Source of the DNA: Thiopseudomonas sp964394445
GTDB lineage: Bacteria; Pseudomonadota; Gammaproteobacteria; Pseudomonadales; Pseudomonadaceae
Assembly (NCBI GenBank): GCA_964394445.1
Contig: CAYMXO010000097.1
Coordinates: 1-5,783, forward strand
DNA length: 5,783 nt
Direction of reading: 5' to 3'
The position numbers and the translations under genes are program-made. Each line of letters begins with the position of its first letter. Position 1 is the stretch's first letter. Under the pieces are notes generated by a model. It did no database searches. It was not told the origin of the DNA and saw only the letters and a list, made by a program, of their open reading frames with translations. Positions 1 through 5,640 of the stretch are shown piece by piece.

Positions 1-13
1 AAACACCGGAATG

Positions 14-51
14 CTAAGGCTGAGATTCTGGTTTAACCAGCGTAGTTTTTT
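14..51 (+). terminator. Weak candidate intrinsic terminator at window edge
   Basis: CTA (14-16) plus GCTG (19-22) can pair with CAGC (38-41) plus TAG (43-45), with small internal bulges, and T6 follows directly at 46-51. A competing fold pairs CTGG (28-31) with CCAG (37-40). The stem is short and bulged, so termination of a gene lying left of the window is only possible. The segment 28-45 also resembles the 3' half of a TPP riboswitch (see findings). Confidence 0.2.
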
Positions 52-74
52 CATGGGGATCACCTGCCTGTTAC

Positions 75-95
75 GGCGAATACTCTATGTTCGCC
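75..95. repeat. Perfect 6-bp dyad, possible operator
   Basis: GGCGAA (75-80) and TTCGCC (90-95) form a perfect inverted repeat with a 9-nt spacer. A TACTAT hexamer (98-103) that could serve as a -10 box follows immediately, but no good -35 lies at the right distance. It could be a regulator site or chance. Confidence 0.25.
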
Positions 96-180
96 GATAC
101 TATACAGCAAAGCGCCGTCCCTTCTGCACCCAATGCCGGGCAGATACTCCGGGCCGTCCGGCCACAAACCGCCCGTCATG

Positions 181-219
181 CAGCCGCCACAGGGGTCGCC
201 CTGTAAAAAACAGCCGCCA
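181..219 (+). repeat. Direct repeat of a 9-mer, 30 bp apart
   Basis: CAGCCGCCA occurs at 181-189 and 211-219, a 30-bp period of about three helical turns. The second copy lies between the proposed -35 and -10 hexamers of lysO. The spacing would suit a regulator dimer on one DNA face, but no known site matches it. Confidence 0.3.
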
Positions 220-230
220 TGCGTTATAGT
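202..230 (+). promoter_or_regulatory. Candidate sigma70 promoter for lysO
   Basis: A TATAGT hexamer (225-230, five of six to consensus) lies 17 nt downstream of TGTAAA (202-207, about three of six). Transcription would start near 237 and leave a leader of roughly 60 nt before the GTG start of lysO. The weak -35 would fit an activated promoter. E. coli lysO is activated by ArgP, but no ArgP gene or site is recognisable here. Confidence 0.35.
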
Positions 231-295
231 GTCGCGCCGGTAGCAAGCTAAAATGGCTGCTGCCATCCCTTCCCTGATGTGATCAAACCCGCTCC

Positions 296-1225
296 GTGTC
301 TGCCCAGCTCTCCAACATCTTCGCGACTGTTTTACCCATCGTGCTGTACTTGCTGGCCGGTTACCTGGTGGGCAAACGTCTGCCAAAAACTGCAACAAAA
401 CCCTTGATCCACGGCATTACGCCGGTGGTCTGGGTGATCCTGTTCGTGATTGGTCTTGAATCCGGCGAGGCGTTCAGCAGCTTTGCCTCGGGCATGCATG
501 TGCTGAAACAGGCAGCGATCTATGCATTTACCATCAGCGTGGTAGTGTTTGTCTGCCTGCTGCCGCTCAACCGGCGCGGCACACAGCAAAACGATGACTT
601 CAGTGGCTGGCAGGCGCTCTGGTATCCGGTCAAGGAATGCCTGATCGCTTTCGGGCTGGTATTGCTCGGTGCCCTGGCCTACCGCCTGCACTGGCATGAC
701 AGCGCTGCCGGCACCTGGCTGTTCAACATCTCCTGGTGGCTGTACGTACTGCTGTTCCTGATTGGCCTGGATCTGGCCCAGGTGGCCATCAGCCGCTCCT
801 GGCTGGCTCCAAGGGTGCTGAAAATTCCGCTGGTGGTGATGCTCGGCTCCATGCTGGCTGGCGTGCTGCTCAGTTTCATGACCGGCGAGCGTCTAGCCGT
901 ATCCCTGGCGCTGAGCACCGGCTTTGGCTGGTTCAGCCTGTCCGGCGCCATTGCCGGCCAGCATCTGGGCGAAGCCTACGGCAGTGTTGCACTGCTCAAC
1001 GACCTGATGCGTGAACTGATCGGCCTGACCGTGGTGTTCATGCTTGGTCGCAACTTTGCCAACAGCAGCATCGGCGTGTGCGCCGCCACCGCCATGGACA
1101 CCACCCTGCCCTTTGTGCGCAAGGCCTGTCATTACGAATATGTACCCACGGCCATCATCAGCGGCCTGATCCTGACCATTGCCGCGCCGTTTTTCATGTT
1201 GTTTTTCCTCAGCTTTGCTGGCTGA
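296..1225 (+). CDS. lysO: L-lysine exporter LysO (YbjE family)
   Basis: This 309-residue inner-membrane protein belongs to the LysO/YbjE family, which exports L-lysine and gives resistance to thialysine in E. coli. Length is normal (E. coli about 299). About eight hydrophobic segments are visible, near 7-26, 39-58, 67-90, 109-129, 144-162, 174-194, 232-251 and 284-308. The C-terminal half carries the family signatures: SGFGW-like STGFGW (207-212) then SLSG, NDLMRELIG (235-243) and ATAMDTTLP (264-272). E240 and D268 sit exactly where the essential E233 and D261 of the E. coli protein lie, with the same offset of seven. The start is GTG at 296: an in-frame stop at 275-277 leaves little choice and the N-terminus aligns, but no clear ribosome binding site precedes it. 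It converges with the LysR gene, and no functional link to the downstream operon is apparent. Family assignment is secure; substrate is inferred by homology. Confidence 0.9.
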   Translation: MSAQLSNIFATVLPIVLYLLAGYLVGKRLPKTATKPLIHGITPVVWVILFVIGLESGEAFSSFASGMHVLKQAAIYAFTISVVVFVCLLPLNRRGTQQNDDFSGWQALWYPVKECLIAFGLVLLGALAYRLHWHDSAAGTWLFNISWWLYVLLFLIGLDLAQVAISRSWLAPRVLKIPLVVMLGSMLAGVLLSFMTGERLAVSLALSTGFGWFSLSGAIAGQHLGEAYGSVALLNDLMRELIGLTVVFMLGRNFANSSIGVCAATAMDTTLPFVRKACHYEYVPTAIISGLILTIAAPFFMLFFLSFAG

Positions 1226-1261
1226 TGACGGATTTGACGCGAAACCTTACTACGCCCCAGG

Positions 1262-2176
1262 TCAAATGCTGACGCTTTGCCCTGCATTGGTCATTACCTG
1301 CAAAATCAGTTCTTTCAACCACATCACTGCCGGATCCTGCTCTGCCCGCTGAGACCAATACAGGTGCAGTGTCAGCACCGGACTGGGGAAAGGCAAGGGC
1401 AAAAACGGCAACCCCAGCTGAAGTGCCAGACGCTCGGGCAGGGTGGCAGCCAGGTCGCTCTGACCAATCAGCGGCTGCACCAGCAAGTGATGTCGCGCGC
1501 GCACACTGATCTGGCGTTGAACACCCAGCTGCTCCAAATGCAGGTCAATATGACCCGCTCCCTCGCGCCGCCCGGAAATATGTACATGCTGCAAAGCCAG
1601 ATAGTTGTCCATGTTCAGCCCTTGCCCCAGCAACGGATGGTCCGGGCGCAACACACAGACATAGCTATCCTGCAGCAGGGGCACATGCTGCAATAAAGGT
1701 TCGCGGCCTGGCTGCGGTACATCAATAGCCAGGTCCAGCTGGCCGGCATCCATCTGCTGCAAGATATTGCTGCGTTCTACCGGATAGCTGTGCAGGCGAC
1801 ATTGCGGTGCCTGCCGGGCAAACACAGGCAAACACTGCGGCAACACGACCGCCTCAACCACATCTGCCATGCTTAACTGAAAGGTCCTGCTGGCCTGCTC
1901 TGGCGCAAACTCCACTGCACCCTGCAGACTCCGGCTAATCATGCCCAGAGCCTGGCGTACCGGCCCAACCATCATCTGCGCCCGCGCCGTTGGCTGCATC
2001 CGCCGACCACTGCGGTAAAACAGCTCGTCATTACAATGCTTGCGCAGCCGTGCCAGTGCATTGCTGACGGCCGGCTGGGTTATAAACAGCACCTGGCTGG
2101 CACGGGTGATGCTGCCATGGGTATAAATGGCTTCGAAGACCACCAGCAGGTTCAGATCCATACGGTGTAGCTGCAT
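1262..2176 (-). CDS. LysR-family transcriptional regulator
   Basis: This 304-residue protein has an N-terminal winged helix-turn-helix, with the recognition region at about 22-46 (SITRASQVLFITQPAVSNAL then ARLRK), and a periplasmic-binding-fold effector domain from about 96 to 295. The length is typical. I place the start at the ATG at 2174-2176: GGAG (plus-strand 2184-2187) lies 7 nt upstream, whereas the TTG three bases earlier would leave only about 4 nt. The opening MDLNLLVVFEAI is close to the NodD/LeuO-type branch of LysR proteins. The gene is divergent from the phosphotransferase-SDR-dehydrogenase operon and shares a control region of about 136 nt with it, so it is most likely the local, ligand-responsive activator of that operon and an autorepressor. 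The inducer is unknown; an acyl-CoA or hydroxy acid substrate of the pathway would be the natural guess. Its 3' end faces lysO with a 36-nt gap and no clear terminator. Confidence 0.92.
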   Translation of the reverse strand: MQLHRMDLNLLVVFEAIYTHGSITRASQVLFITQPAVSNALARLRKHCNDELFYRSGRRMQPTARAQMMVGPVRQALGMISRSLQGAVEFAPEQASRTFQLSMADVVEAVVLPQCLPVFARQAPQCRLHSYPVERSNILQQMDAGQLDLAIDVPQPGREPLLQHVPLLQDSYVCVLRPDHPLLGQGLNMDNYLALQHVHISGRREGAGHIDLHLEQLGVQRQISVRARHHLLVQPLIGQSDLAATLPERLALQLGLPFLPLPFPSPVLTLHLYWSQRAEQDPAVMWLKELILQVMTNAGQSVSI

Positions 2177-2312
2177 CAAGGCTCTCCAACAATAAAGCCA
2201 CTACCTGGCATTCATAAGAAAAATAGTAACTCATAAATTTAATAAAGTGGATAAATGCAAAGGCAGGTCCTACCCTCCTGTAGCACCTACAGCAATAATA
2301 AAGAGAAAGCCC
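2177..2312. promoter_or_regulatory. Divergent control region, LysR gene / catabolic operon
   Basis: This region is strikingly AT-rich in its core (about 2210-2260) compared with the surrounding genes. It holds an imperfect dyad, GCATTCAT (2209-2216) against ATAAATGC (2251-2258), seven of eight pairs, flanked by a second inverted pair, ACCTG (2203-2207) and CAGGT (2264-2268). TCATAA is repeated at 2212-2217 and 2231-2236, 19 bp apart. A span of roughly 60 bp fits the long footprint of LysR tetramers. AT-rich hexamers that could be -10 boxes occur on both strands, but none has a good -35, so I do not name a start site. The leader of the + strand operon carries GAGA (2303-2306) before the ATG at 2313. 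Confidence 0.5.
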
Positions 2313-3332
2313 ATGCAACAAGCCCGACTTGATACGCTGGAACGTTATCTGGCCAGCCAGCTGCCAGGCTTCCAGGGCCCGCTGGAAGGCCAGAAATTTG
2401 CTGGCGGCCAGTCCAATCCCACCTATCTGTTGAGCGCAGCCAGCGGCCACTATGTGCTGCGTCGCAAGCCTGATGGCATGCTGCTGCAATCCGCTCACGC
2501 CGTAGACCGTGAATTCCGCGTTATTGACGCCCTGCGCAACACGCGGGTACCCGTACCGGATGCCCTGCTGCTGTGCGAGGACGCCCAGGTGCTCGGCAGC
2601 ATGTTCTATGTCATGAGCTACGAGCCGGGACAGATTTTCTGGGACCCGGCCCTGCCGGAGGTGCCACAAGAGCAGCGTAACGAGTACTATCGCGCAGCCA
2701 TCAACACCCTGGCCACCCTGCATAATGTGGACCTTGAACAAACCGGCCTGAAGGACTTTGGCCGTGCCGAAAACTACTTCGGACGCCAGCTGCAACGCTG
2801 GGTCCAGCAATACCGCGCTTCGGAAACCGGCACCCTGCCAGCCTTTGAGCAGCTGATTGTCTGGCTGGAAGAAAACCTGCCGGCAGACGATGGCCAGGTC
2901 AGCCTGATCCATGGCGACTACCGTTTCGACAACCTGATCTTTCACCACGGCCAACCACGCATCCGCGCCATCCTTGACTGGGAGCTGTCCACTCTGGGTC
3001 ACCCGCTGGCCGACATTGCCTACTTCTGCATGTGCCTGCGCCTGCCGTCCGCCGGCAGTTACAAGGGCCTGCACCAGGTTGACCGTGCCGCTCTCGGCTT
3101 GCCAGGCGAAGCCGAAATCCGCGCACTGTATTGCCAGGCCCGCGGCATCGACTCAATCGAACACTGGGTTTTCTACGTCGCCTTCAGCTTTTTCCGCCTG
3201 GCCGCCATTTTGCAGGGTGTCTACAAGCGCGCGCTGGACGGCAACGCCTCCAGTACCCAGGCGCTGGCCGTCGGCAAGATGGCTGGCCCGCTGGCGCAAA
3301 TGGCCCTCGACATGATCGCTACAGAACAATAA
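2313..3332 (+). CDS. APH-fold phosphotransferase, ACAD10/11 kinase-domain type
   Basis: This 339-residue protein has the aminoglycoside/choline-kinase fold (APH family). It closely resembles the kinase domain of animal ACAD10/ACAD11 and, functionally, LvaA of Pseudomonas putida. Those enzymes phosphorylate the 4-hydroxyl of 4-hydroxyacyl-CoA with ATP. Visible elements in order: nucleotide loop FAGGQSNPT (29-37), ATP-binding lysine in LRRKPDG (49-55, K52), paired acidic residue E67 in VDREFRV, hinge YVMSYEPG (99-106), catalytic loop HGDYRFDN (200-207, D202 and N207), and metal-binding DWELSTLG (222-229, D222). All catalytic residues are intact, so it should be active. It is not an antibiotic-resistance kinase: the segments around RASETGT (168-174) and AHAVDREFRV (61-70) are of ACAD11 type. 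The ATG at 2313 is chosen over an in-frame GTG at 2247 because the extra 22 residues fall outside the family alignment. First gene of a tight operon. Confidence 0.88.
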   Translation: MQQARLDTLERYLASQLPGFQGPLEGQKFAGGQSNPTYLLSAASGHYVLRRKPDGMLLQSAHAVDREFRVIDALRNTRVPVPDALLLCEDAQVLGSMFYVMSYEPGQIFWDPALPEVPQEQRNEYYRAAINTLATLHNVDLEQTGLKDFGRAENYFGRQLQRWVQQYRASETGTLPAFEQLIVWLEENLPADDGQVSLIHGDYRFDNLIFHHGQPRIRAILDWELSTLGHPLADIAYFCMCLRLPSAGSYKGLHQVDRAALGLPGEAEIRALYCQARGIDSIEHWVFYVAFSFFRLAAILQGVYKRALDGNASSTQALAVGKMAGPLAQMALDMIATEQ

Positions 3333-3333
3333 C

Positions 3334-3339
3334 AAGGAG
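3334..3339 (+). promoter_or_regulatory. Ribosome binding site of the SDR gene
   Basis: A full AAGGAG lies 1 nt after the stop codon of the phosphotransferase gene and 8 nt before the ATG at 3348. It fixes the start and shows tight, probably coupled, translation in one operon. Confidence 0.85.
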
Positions 3340-3347
3340 CTCTACCC

Positions 3348-4112
3348 ATGAACGACCCACTCTTTGACCTGACTGGCCAGATCGCCCTGGTGACCGGCGC
3401 CAGCCGCGGTATCGGCGAAGCCATTGCCCGCCTGCTGGCAGCACGCGGTGCCGAAGTCATCATTTCCAGCCGCAAGCAGGAAGACTGCCAGGCGGTGGCC
3501 GACAGCATCAACGCCGGGGGCGGCAAAGCCAGTGCCCACGCCTGCCACATCGGCGACATGGCATCGATTGCCAGCCTGTTTGCCATGATCCGTGAGCGCC
3601 ATGGCCGGCTCGACATCCTGATCAACAATGCCGCCACCAACCCCTATTTCGGTCACATTCTGGATACCGATCCGCTGGCCTTCGAGAAGACCTGCGAGGT
3701 CAATCTGCGTGGTTATTTCTTCATGTCGGTAGAAGGCGGCAAACTGATGCGTGAGCAAAAGTCCGGCTGCATCGTCAACACCGCCTCGGTCAATGCGCTG
3801 CACCCGCAGCCCATGCAGGGCATCTATTCGATCAGCAAAGCCGCCGTGGTCAGCATGACCAAAGCCTTTGCCCGCGAGTGCGGCCCGCTGGGCATCCGCG
3901 TCAACGCCATCCTGCCCGGCCTGACCGAAACCCGCTTTGCCAGCGGCCTGTTTGACAGCCCGGCACTGTACCAGCAGATCGTCAAACAGATCCCGCTGCA
4001 ACGTCATGCCATGCCCGATGACATGGCCGGTACTGTGCTTTATCTGGTGTCCGATGCCGCCCGCTACACCAATGGCGCCTGCATCGTGGTTGATGGCGGC
4101 CTGACCCTTTAA
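3348..4112 (+). CDS. SDR-family oxidoreductase, DHRS4-like
   Basis: This 254-residue classical short-chain dehydrogenase/reductase is of normal length. It shows the cofactor motif TGASRGIG (16-23), NNAA (93-96), and a complete catalytic tetrad N119, S147, Y160 and K164 (YSISK). The C-terminus IVVDGGLTL is standard for the family. The sequence at the end of beta strand 2, ISSRKQ (39-44), has a basic rather than acidic residue, which favours NADP(H). This segment and INNAATNPYFG (92-102) resemble DHRS4-type carbonyl reductases. Placed between the kinase and dehydrogenase genes, it most likely interconverts a 4-keto and a 4-hydroxy acyl-CoA, as LvaD does in levulinate catabolism. Oxidation of the 3-hydroxyacyl-CoA product is an alternative. 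It starts 15 nt after the upstream stop. Family is certain; substrate is inferred from context. Confidence 0.9.
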   Translation: MNDPLFDLTGQIALVTGASRGIGEAIARLLAARGAEVIISSRKQEDCQAVADSINAGGGKASAHACHIGDMASIASLFAMIRERHGRLDILINNAATNPYFGHILDTDPLAFEKTCEVNLRGYFFMSVEGGKLMREQKSGCIVNTASVNALHPQPMQGIYSISKAAVVSMTKAFARECGPLGIRVNAILPGLTETRFASGLFDSPALYQQIVKQIPLQRHAMPDDMAGTVLYLVSDAARYTNGACIVVDGGLTL

Positions 4113-4116
4113 GGAG
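4110..4116 (+). promoter_or_regulatory. Ribosome binding site overlapping the SDR stop codon
   Basis: TAAGGAG uses the TAA stop of the SDR gene as part of the Shine-Dalgarno sequence, 8 nt before the ATG at 4125. Ribosomes ending the SDR would cover it, which suggests translational coupling of the two genes. Confidence 0.85.
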
Positions 4117-4124
4117 AAACCCGG

Positions 4125-5369
4125 ATGAACTTTGCCTACAGCGAAAAGAGCCTGCAACTGCAAGCCCGGCTTAACGACTTCATGGACGCCCATATCGTAC
4201 CGCGCATCAGCCAGTGGCAGCAGGAAGTCAGCGCGGGTATCTACCCGGTATCTTTTATGGAGGACCTCAAGGCGCTAGCCAAAGAAGAAGGCCTGTGGAA
4301 CCTGTTTCTGCCCGATTTACGCGATGACGAACCCGGCACCCGCCTGACCAATCTGGACTATGCGCCGCTGGCCGAAATCATGGGCCGTGTGTCCTGGGCT
4401 TCCGAAGTATTCAATTGCAATGCACCCGATACCGGCAACATGGAGCTGCTGCATCTATGTGCCACGCCAGAACAACGCGAGCGCTGGCTGCTGCCGCTGC
4501 TCCATGGCGAGATTCGCTCGGCCTTTGCCATGACCGAGCCGGATGTCGCCTCGTCCGATGCCACCAACATCCAGACCCTGATCCGCCGCGATGGCGACGA
4601 CTATGTCATCAATGGCCGCAAGTGGTTTATTACCAATGCTTCGCACCCACAGTGCGATTTTATGATCGTGATGGGCAAGACCGACCCGGACGCCGACACC
4701 CGCCGTCAGCAAAGCATGGTGATCGTGCCCATGGACACGCCCGGCGTGACAGTGGTGCGCAACATCAGCGTGATGCACCACCTGTCACCGGAAGGCCACA
4801 ACGAAATCGTACTGCGCAATGTGCGGGTTCCGGCCAGCAACCTGCTCGGTGAAGAAGGTTCCGGCTTTGCCCTGGCCCAGGCCCGGCTCGGGCCAGGCCG
4901 CATCCATCATTGCATGCGCAGCATCGGTGCCGCCGAGCTGGCCCTGCAACTGATGCTGGACCGCCTCCAGGAGCGCAAGACCTTTGGCCGCTTCCTTTAC
5001 CAGCACGGCTCGACAACCGAGTGGGTGGCGCTATCACGGCTGGAAATCGAGCAGGCCCGCTTGCTGGTACTCAAGGCTGCCTGGATGATTGACGAGCTGG
5101 GTGCAAAGGCCGCCCGCAAGGAAATTTCGATGATCAAGGCGGTGGTGCCACGCATGCAGGAAAAGGTGATCGACCGTGCTATTCAGAGCTTTGGCGCCAT
5201 GGGCCTGAGCCCTGACACGCCACTGGCCGACCTCTGGATCAACGCCCGCGCCCTGCGCCTGGCCGATGGCCCCGATGAGGTGCACCTGCGCAGCATTGCC
5301 CGCATGGAGCTGAAACAGGCGCAGGAACGGCTTGGGCATAGTAGCCGCTATATGACGCCGAAGCAGTAA
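4125..5369 (+). CDS. Acyl-CoA dehydrogenase, ACAD10/11 (LvaC) type
   Basis: This 414-residue FAD-dependent acyl-CoA dehydrogenase-fold enzyme corresponds to the dehydrogenase half of ACAD10/ACAD11. Signatures in order: an N-terminal helical domain to about 130, the FAD/substrate motif AMTEPDVASSDATN (135-148), WFITNASHP (167-175), LGPGRIHHCMR (255-265) and LADGPDEVH (379-387). The TEPDVASSD loop is one residue longer than the common TEPxxGSD form and is a mark of this subfamily. At the position of the catalytic glutamate of medium-chain enzymes the protein appears to have Asp (D381). In ACAD10/11 and LvaC the enzyme acts on 4-phosphoacyl-CoA, removing phosphate and leading to an enoyl or 3-hydroxyacyl-CoA that enters beta-oxidation. 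The kinase gene at the head of this operon supplies that substrate type. It starts 12 nt after the SDR stop. It is complete, with no frameshift. A plain branched-chain dehydrogenase role is less likely given context. Confidence 0.9.
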   Translation: MNFAYSEKSLQLQARLNDFMDAHIVPRISQWQQEVSAGIYPVSFMEDLKALAKEEGLWNLFLPDLRDDEPGTRLTNLDYAPLAEIMGRVSWASEVFNCNAPDTGNMELLHLCATPEQRERWLLPLLHGEIRSAFAMTEPDVASSDATNIQTLIRRDGDDYVINGRKWFITNASHPQCDFMIVMGKTDPDADTRRQQSMVIVPMDTPGVTVVRNISVMHHLSPEGHNEIVLRNVRVPASNLLGEEGSGFALAQARLGPGRIHHCMRSIGAAELALQLMLDRLQERKTFGRFLYQHGSTTEWVALSRLEIEQARLLVLKAAWMIDELGAKAARKEISMIKAVVPRMQEKVIDRAIQSFGAMGLSPDTPLADLWINARALRLADGPDEVHLRSIARMELKQAQERLGHSSRYMTPKQ

Positions 5370-5398
5370 AACAGGACAGGGGGGTTGCACTGCGGTTA

Positions 5399-5486
5399 CT
5401 GCCAGGGCGAGGTATCCCGACCGGCTACGCTGGTTCGGCCTACGGCCAAACCGCTAAATGCCGGCCAGGATACCCCGCCCTGGCAG
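5399..5486. repeat. 88-nt nested inverted repeat (long hairpin)
   Basis: The outer arms 5399-5417 and 5468-5486 pair at 18 of 19 positions, with a single A/C mismatch (5410/5475). Inside, CCGGC (5421-5425) pairs with GCCGG (5460-5464), and GGTTCGGCC (5432-5440) pairs with GGCCAAACC (5444-5452) except for one mismatch, leaving a TAC loop. It begins 30 nt after the dehydrogenase stop codon. No T-run follows, so it is not a standard terminator. It could protect the 3' end of the operon mRNA or be an intergenic repetitive or MITE-like element. Confidence 0.85.
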
Positions 5487-5488
5487 AG

Positions 5489-5506
5489 TCCACCTTGTGC
5501 GGTGGA
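5489..5506. repeat. Short perfect hairpin
   Basis: TCCACC (5489-5494) pairs with GGTGGA (5501-5506) around a 6-nt loop TTGTGC. It lies 2 nt after the 88-nt structure and 8 nt before the next hairpin, forming a row of stem-loops. Confidence 0.6.
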
Positions 5507-5515
5507 AGTATCTGG

Positions 5516-5540
5516 CCCGCCTGCGGCGGGCTGCTGTCGC
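5516..5540 (+). repeat. 25-bp inverted repeat, copy 1
   Basis: This stretch matches the reverse complement of 5721-5745 at 24 of 25 positions. Its first 15 bases are themselves a hairpin, CCCGCC-TGC-GGCGGG (5516-5530), extended by the G5515/C5531 pair. The remaining ten bases (CTGCTGTCGC) are not self-complementary, so the match to copy 2 is not merely two independent GC hairpins. Confidence 0.8.
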
Positions 5541-5583
5541 GCGCCAGTAGCAGAGTTAGCGCTTGTTATCCTTGAACCAGGCG

Positions 5584-5640
5584 CTTTACCTTTCTTCCAC
5601 ATTTGACGTTATTCTTCATCATTCACCCCGCACCAGCCCA
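5584..5640 (+). terminator. Possible Rho-dependent termination zone
   Basis: This stretch is rich in C and T with very few G (about five in 57 nt), unlike the flanking DNA. It follows the row of hairpins after the operon. A C-over-G region of this sort is typical of Rho loading sites. Without an intrinsic terminator nearby this is a reasonable but unproven way for the operon transcript to end. Confidence 0.25.

Larger units (their letters stand above)
1..295. other. Intergenic region upstream of lysO
   Basis: No convincing gene lies here. Short open frames exist on both strands, but their arginine- and cysteine-rich composition and lack of ribosome binding sites make them look like chance readings of GC-rich DNA. 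The region holds a hairpin plus T-run near 14-51, a dyad at 75-95, a hairpin with arms 189-194 and 199-204 followed by A6 (205-210), a repeated 9-mer at 181-189 and 211-219, and a possible promoter ending at 230. It should contain the end of an upstream transcript and the lysO control region. I looked for the conserved elements of a lysine riboswitch and did not find them. Confidence 0.6.

Noticed and set aside
189..210. Hairpin ACAGGG/CCCTGT with A6 as an intrinsic terminator
   Set aside because: The A-run follows the hairpin on the + strand, so neither strand gives a hairpin followed by a T-run. It lies inside the proposed lysO promoter.
11..229. Plus-strand open frame of 72 codons upstream of lysO
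   Set aside because: It has no ribosome binding site and an arginine-heavy composition, and it runs through the candidate promoter, repeats and hairpins.
60..398. Minus-strand open frame of 112 codons overlapping the lysO promoter and start
   Set aside because: It overlaps the well-supported lysO N-terminus, has an unusual Cys/Gly/Arg-rich composition, and matches no family I know.
2031..3074. Long minus-strand open frame of 347 codons
   Set aside because: It is a shadow of the phosphotransferase gene, whose plus-strand reading has every catalytic motif. It also overlaps the LysR start.
2313..3332. Aminoglycoside-resistance kinase
   Set aside because: It shares the APH fold, but the residues and operon partners are those of ACAD10/11-type acyl-CoA kinases. 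Nothing suggests antibiotic modification.
3342..4193. Minus-strand open frame of 283 codons opposite the SDR gene
   Set aside because: It is an antisense reading of the SDR coding sequence and shows no family motifs.
5399..5560. Integron attC site
   Set aside because: There is a long hairpin and a GTTAGCG-like string near 5555, but the paired R-box core sites of attC are not present at the hairpin ends.
5385..5606. Small open frame of 73 codons (TTG start) after the operon
   Set aside because: It reads straight through the 88-nt inverted repeat and the GC hairpins, and no protein family is recognisable.
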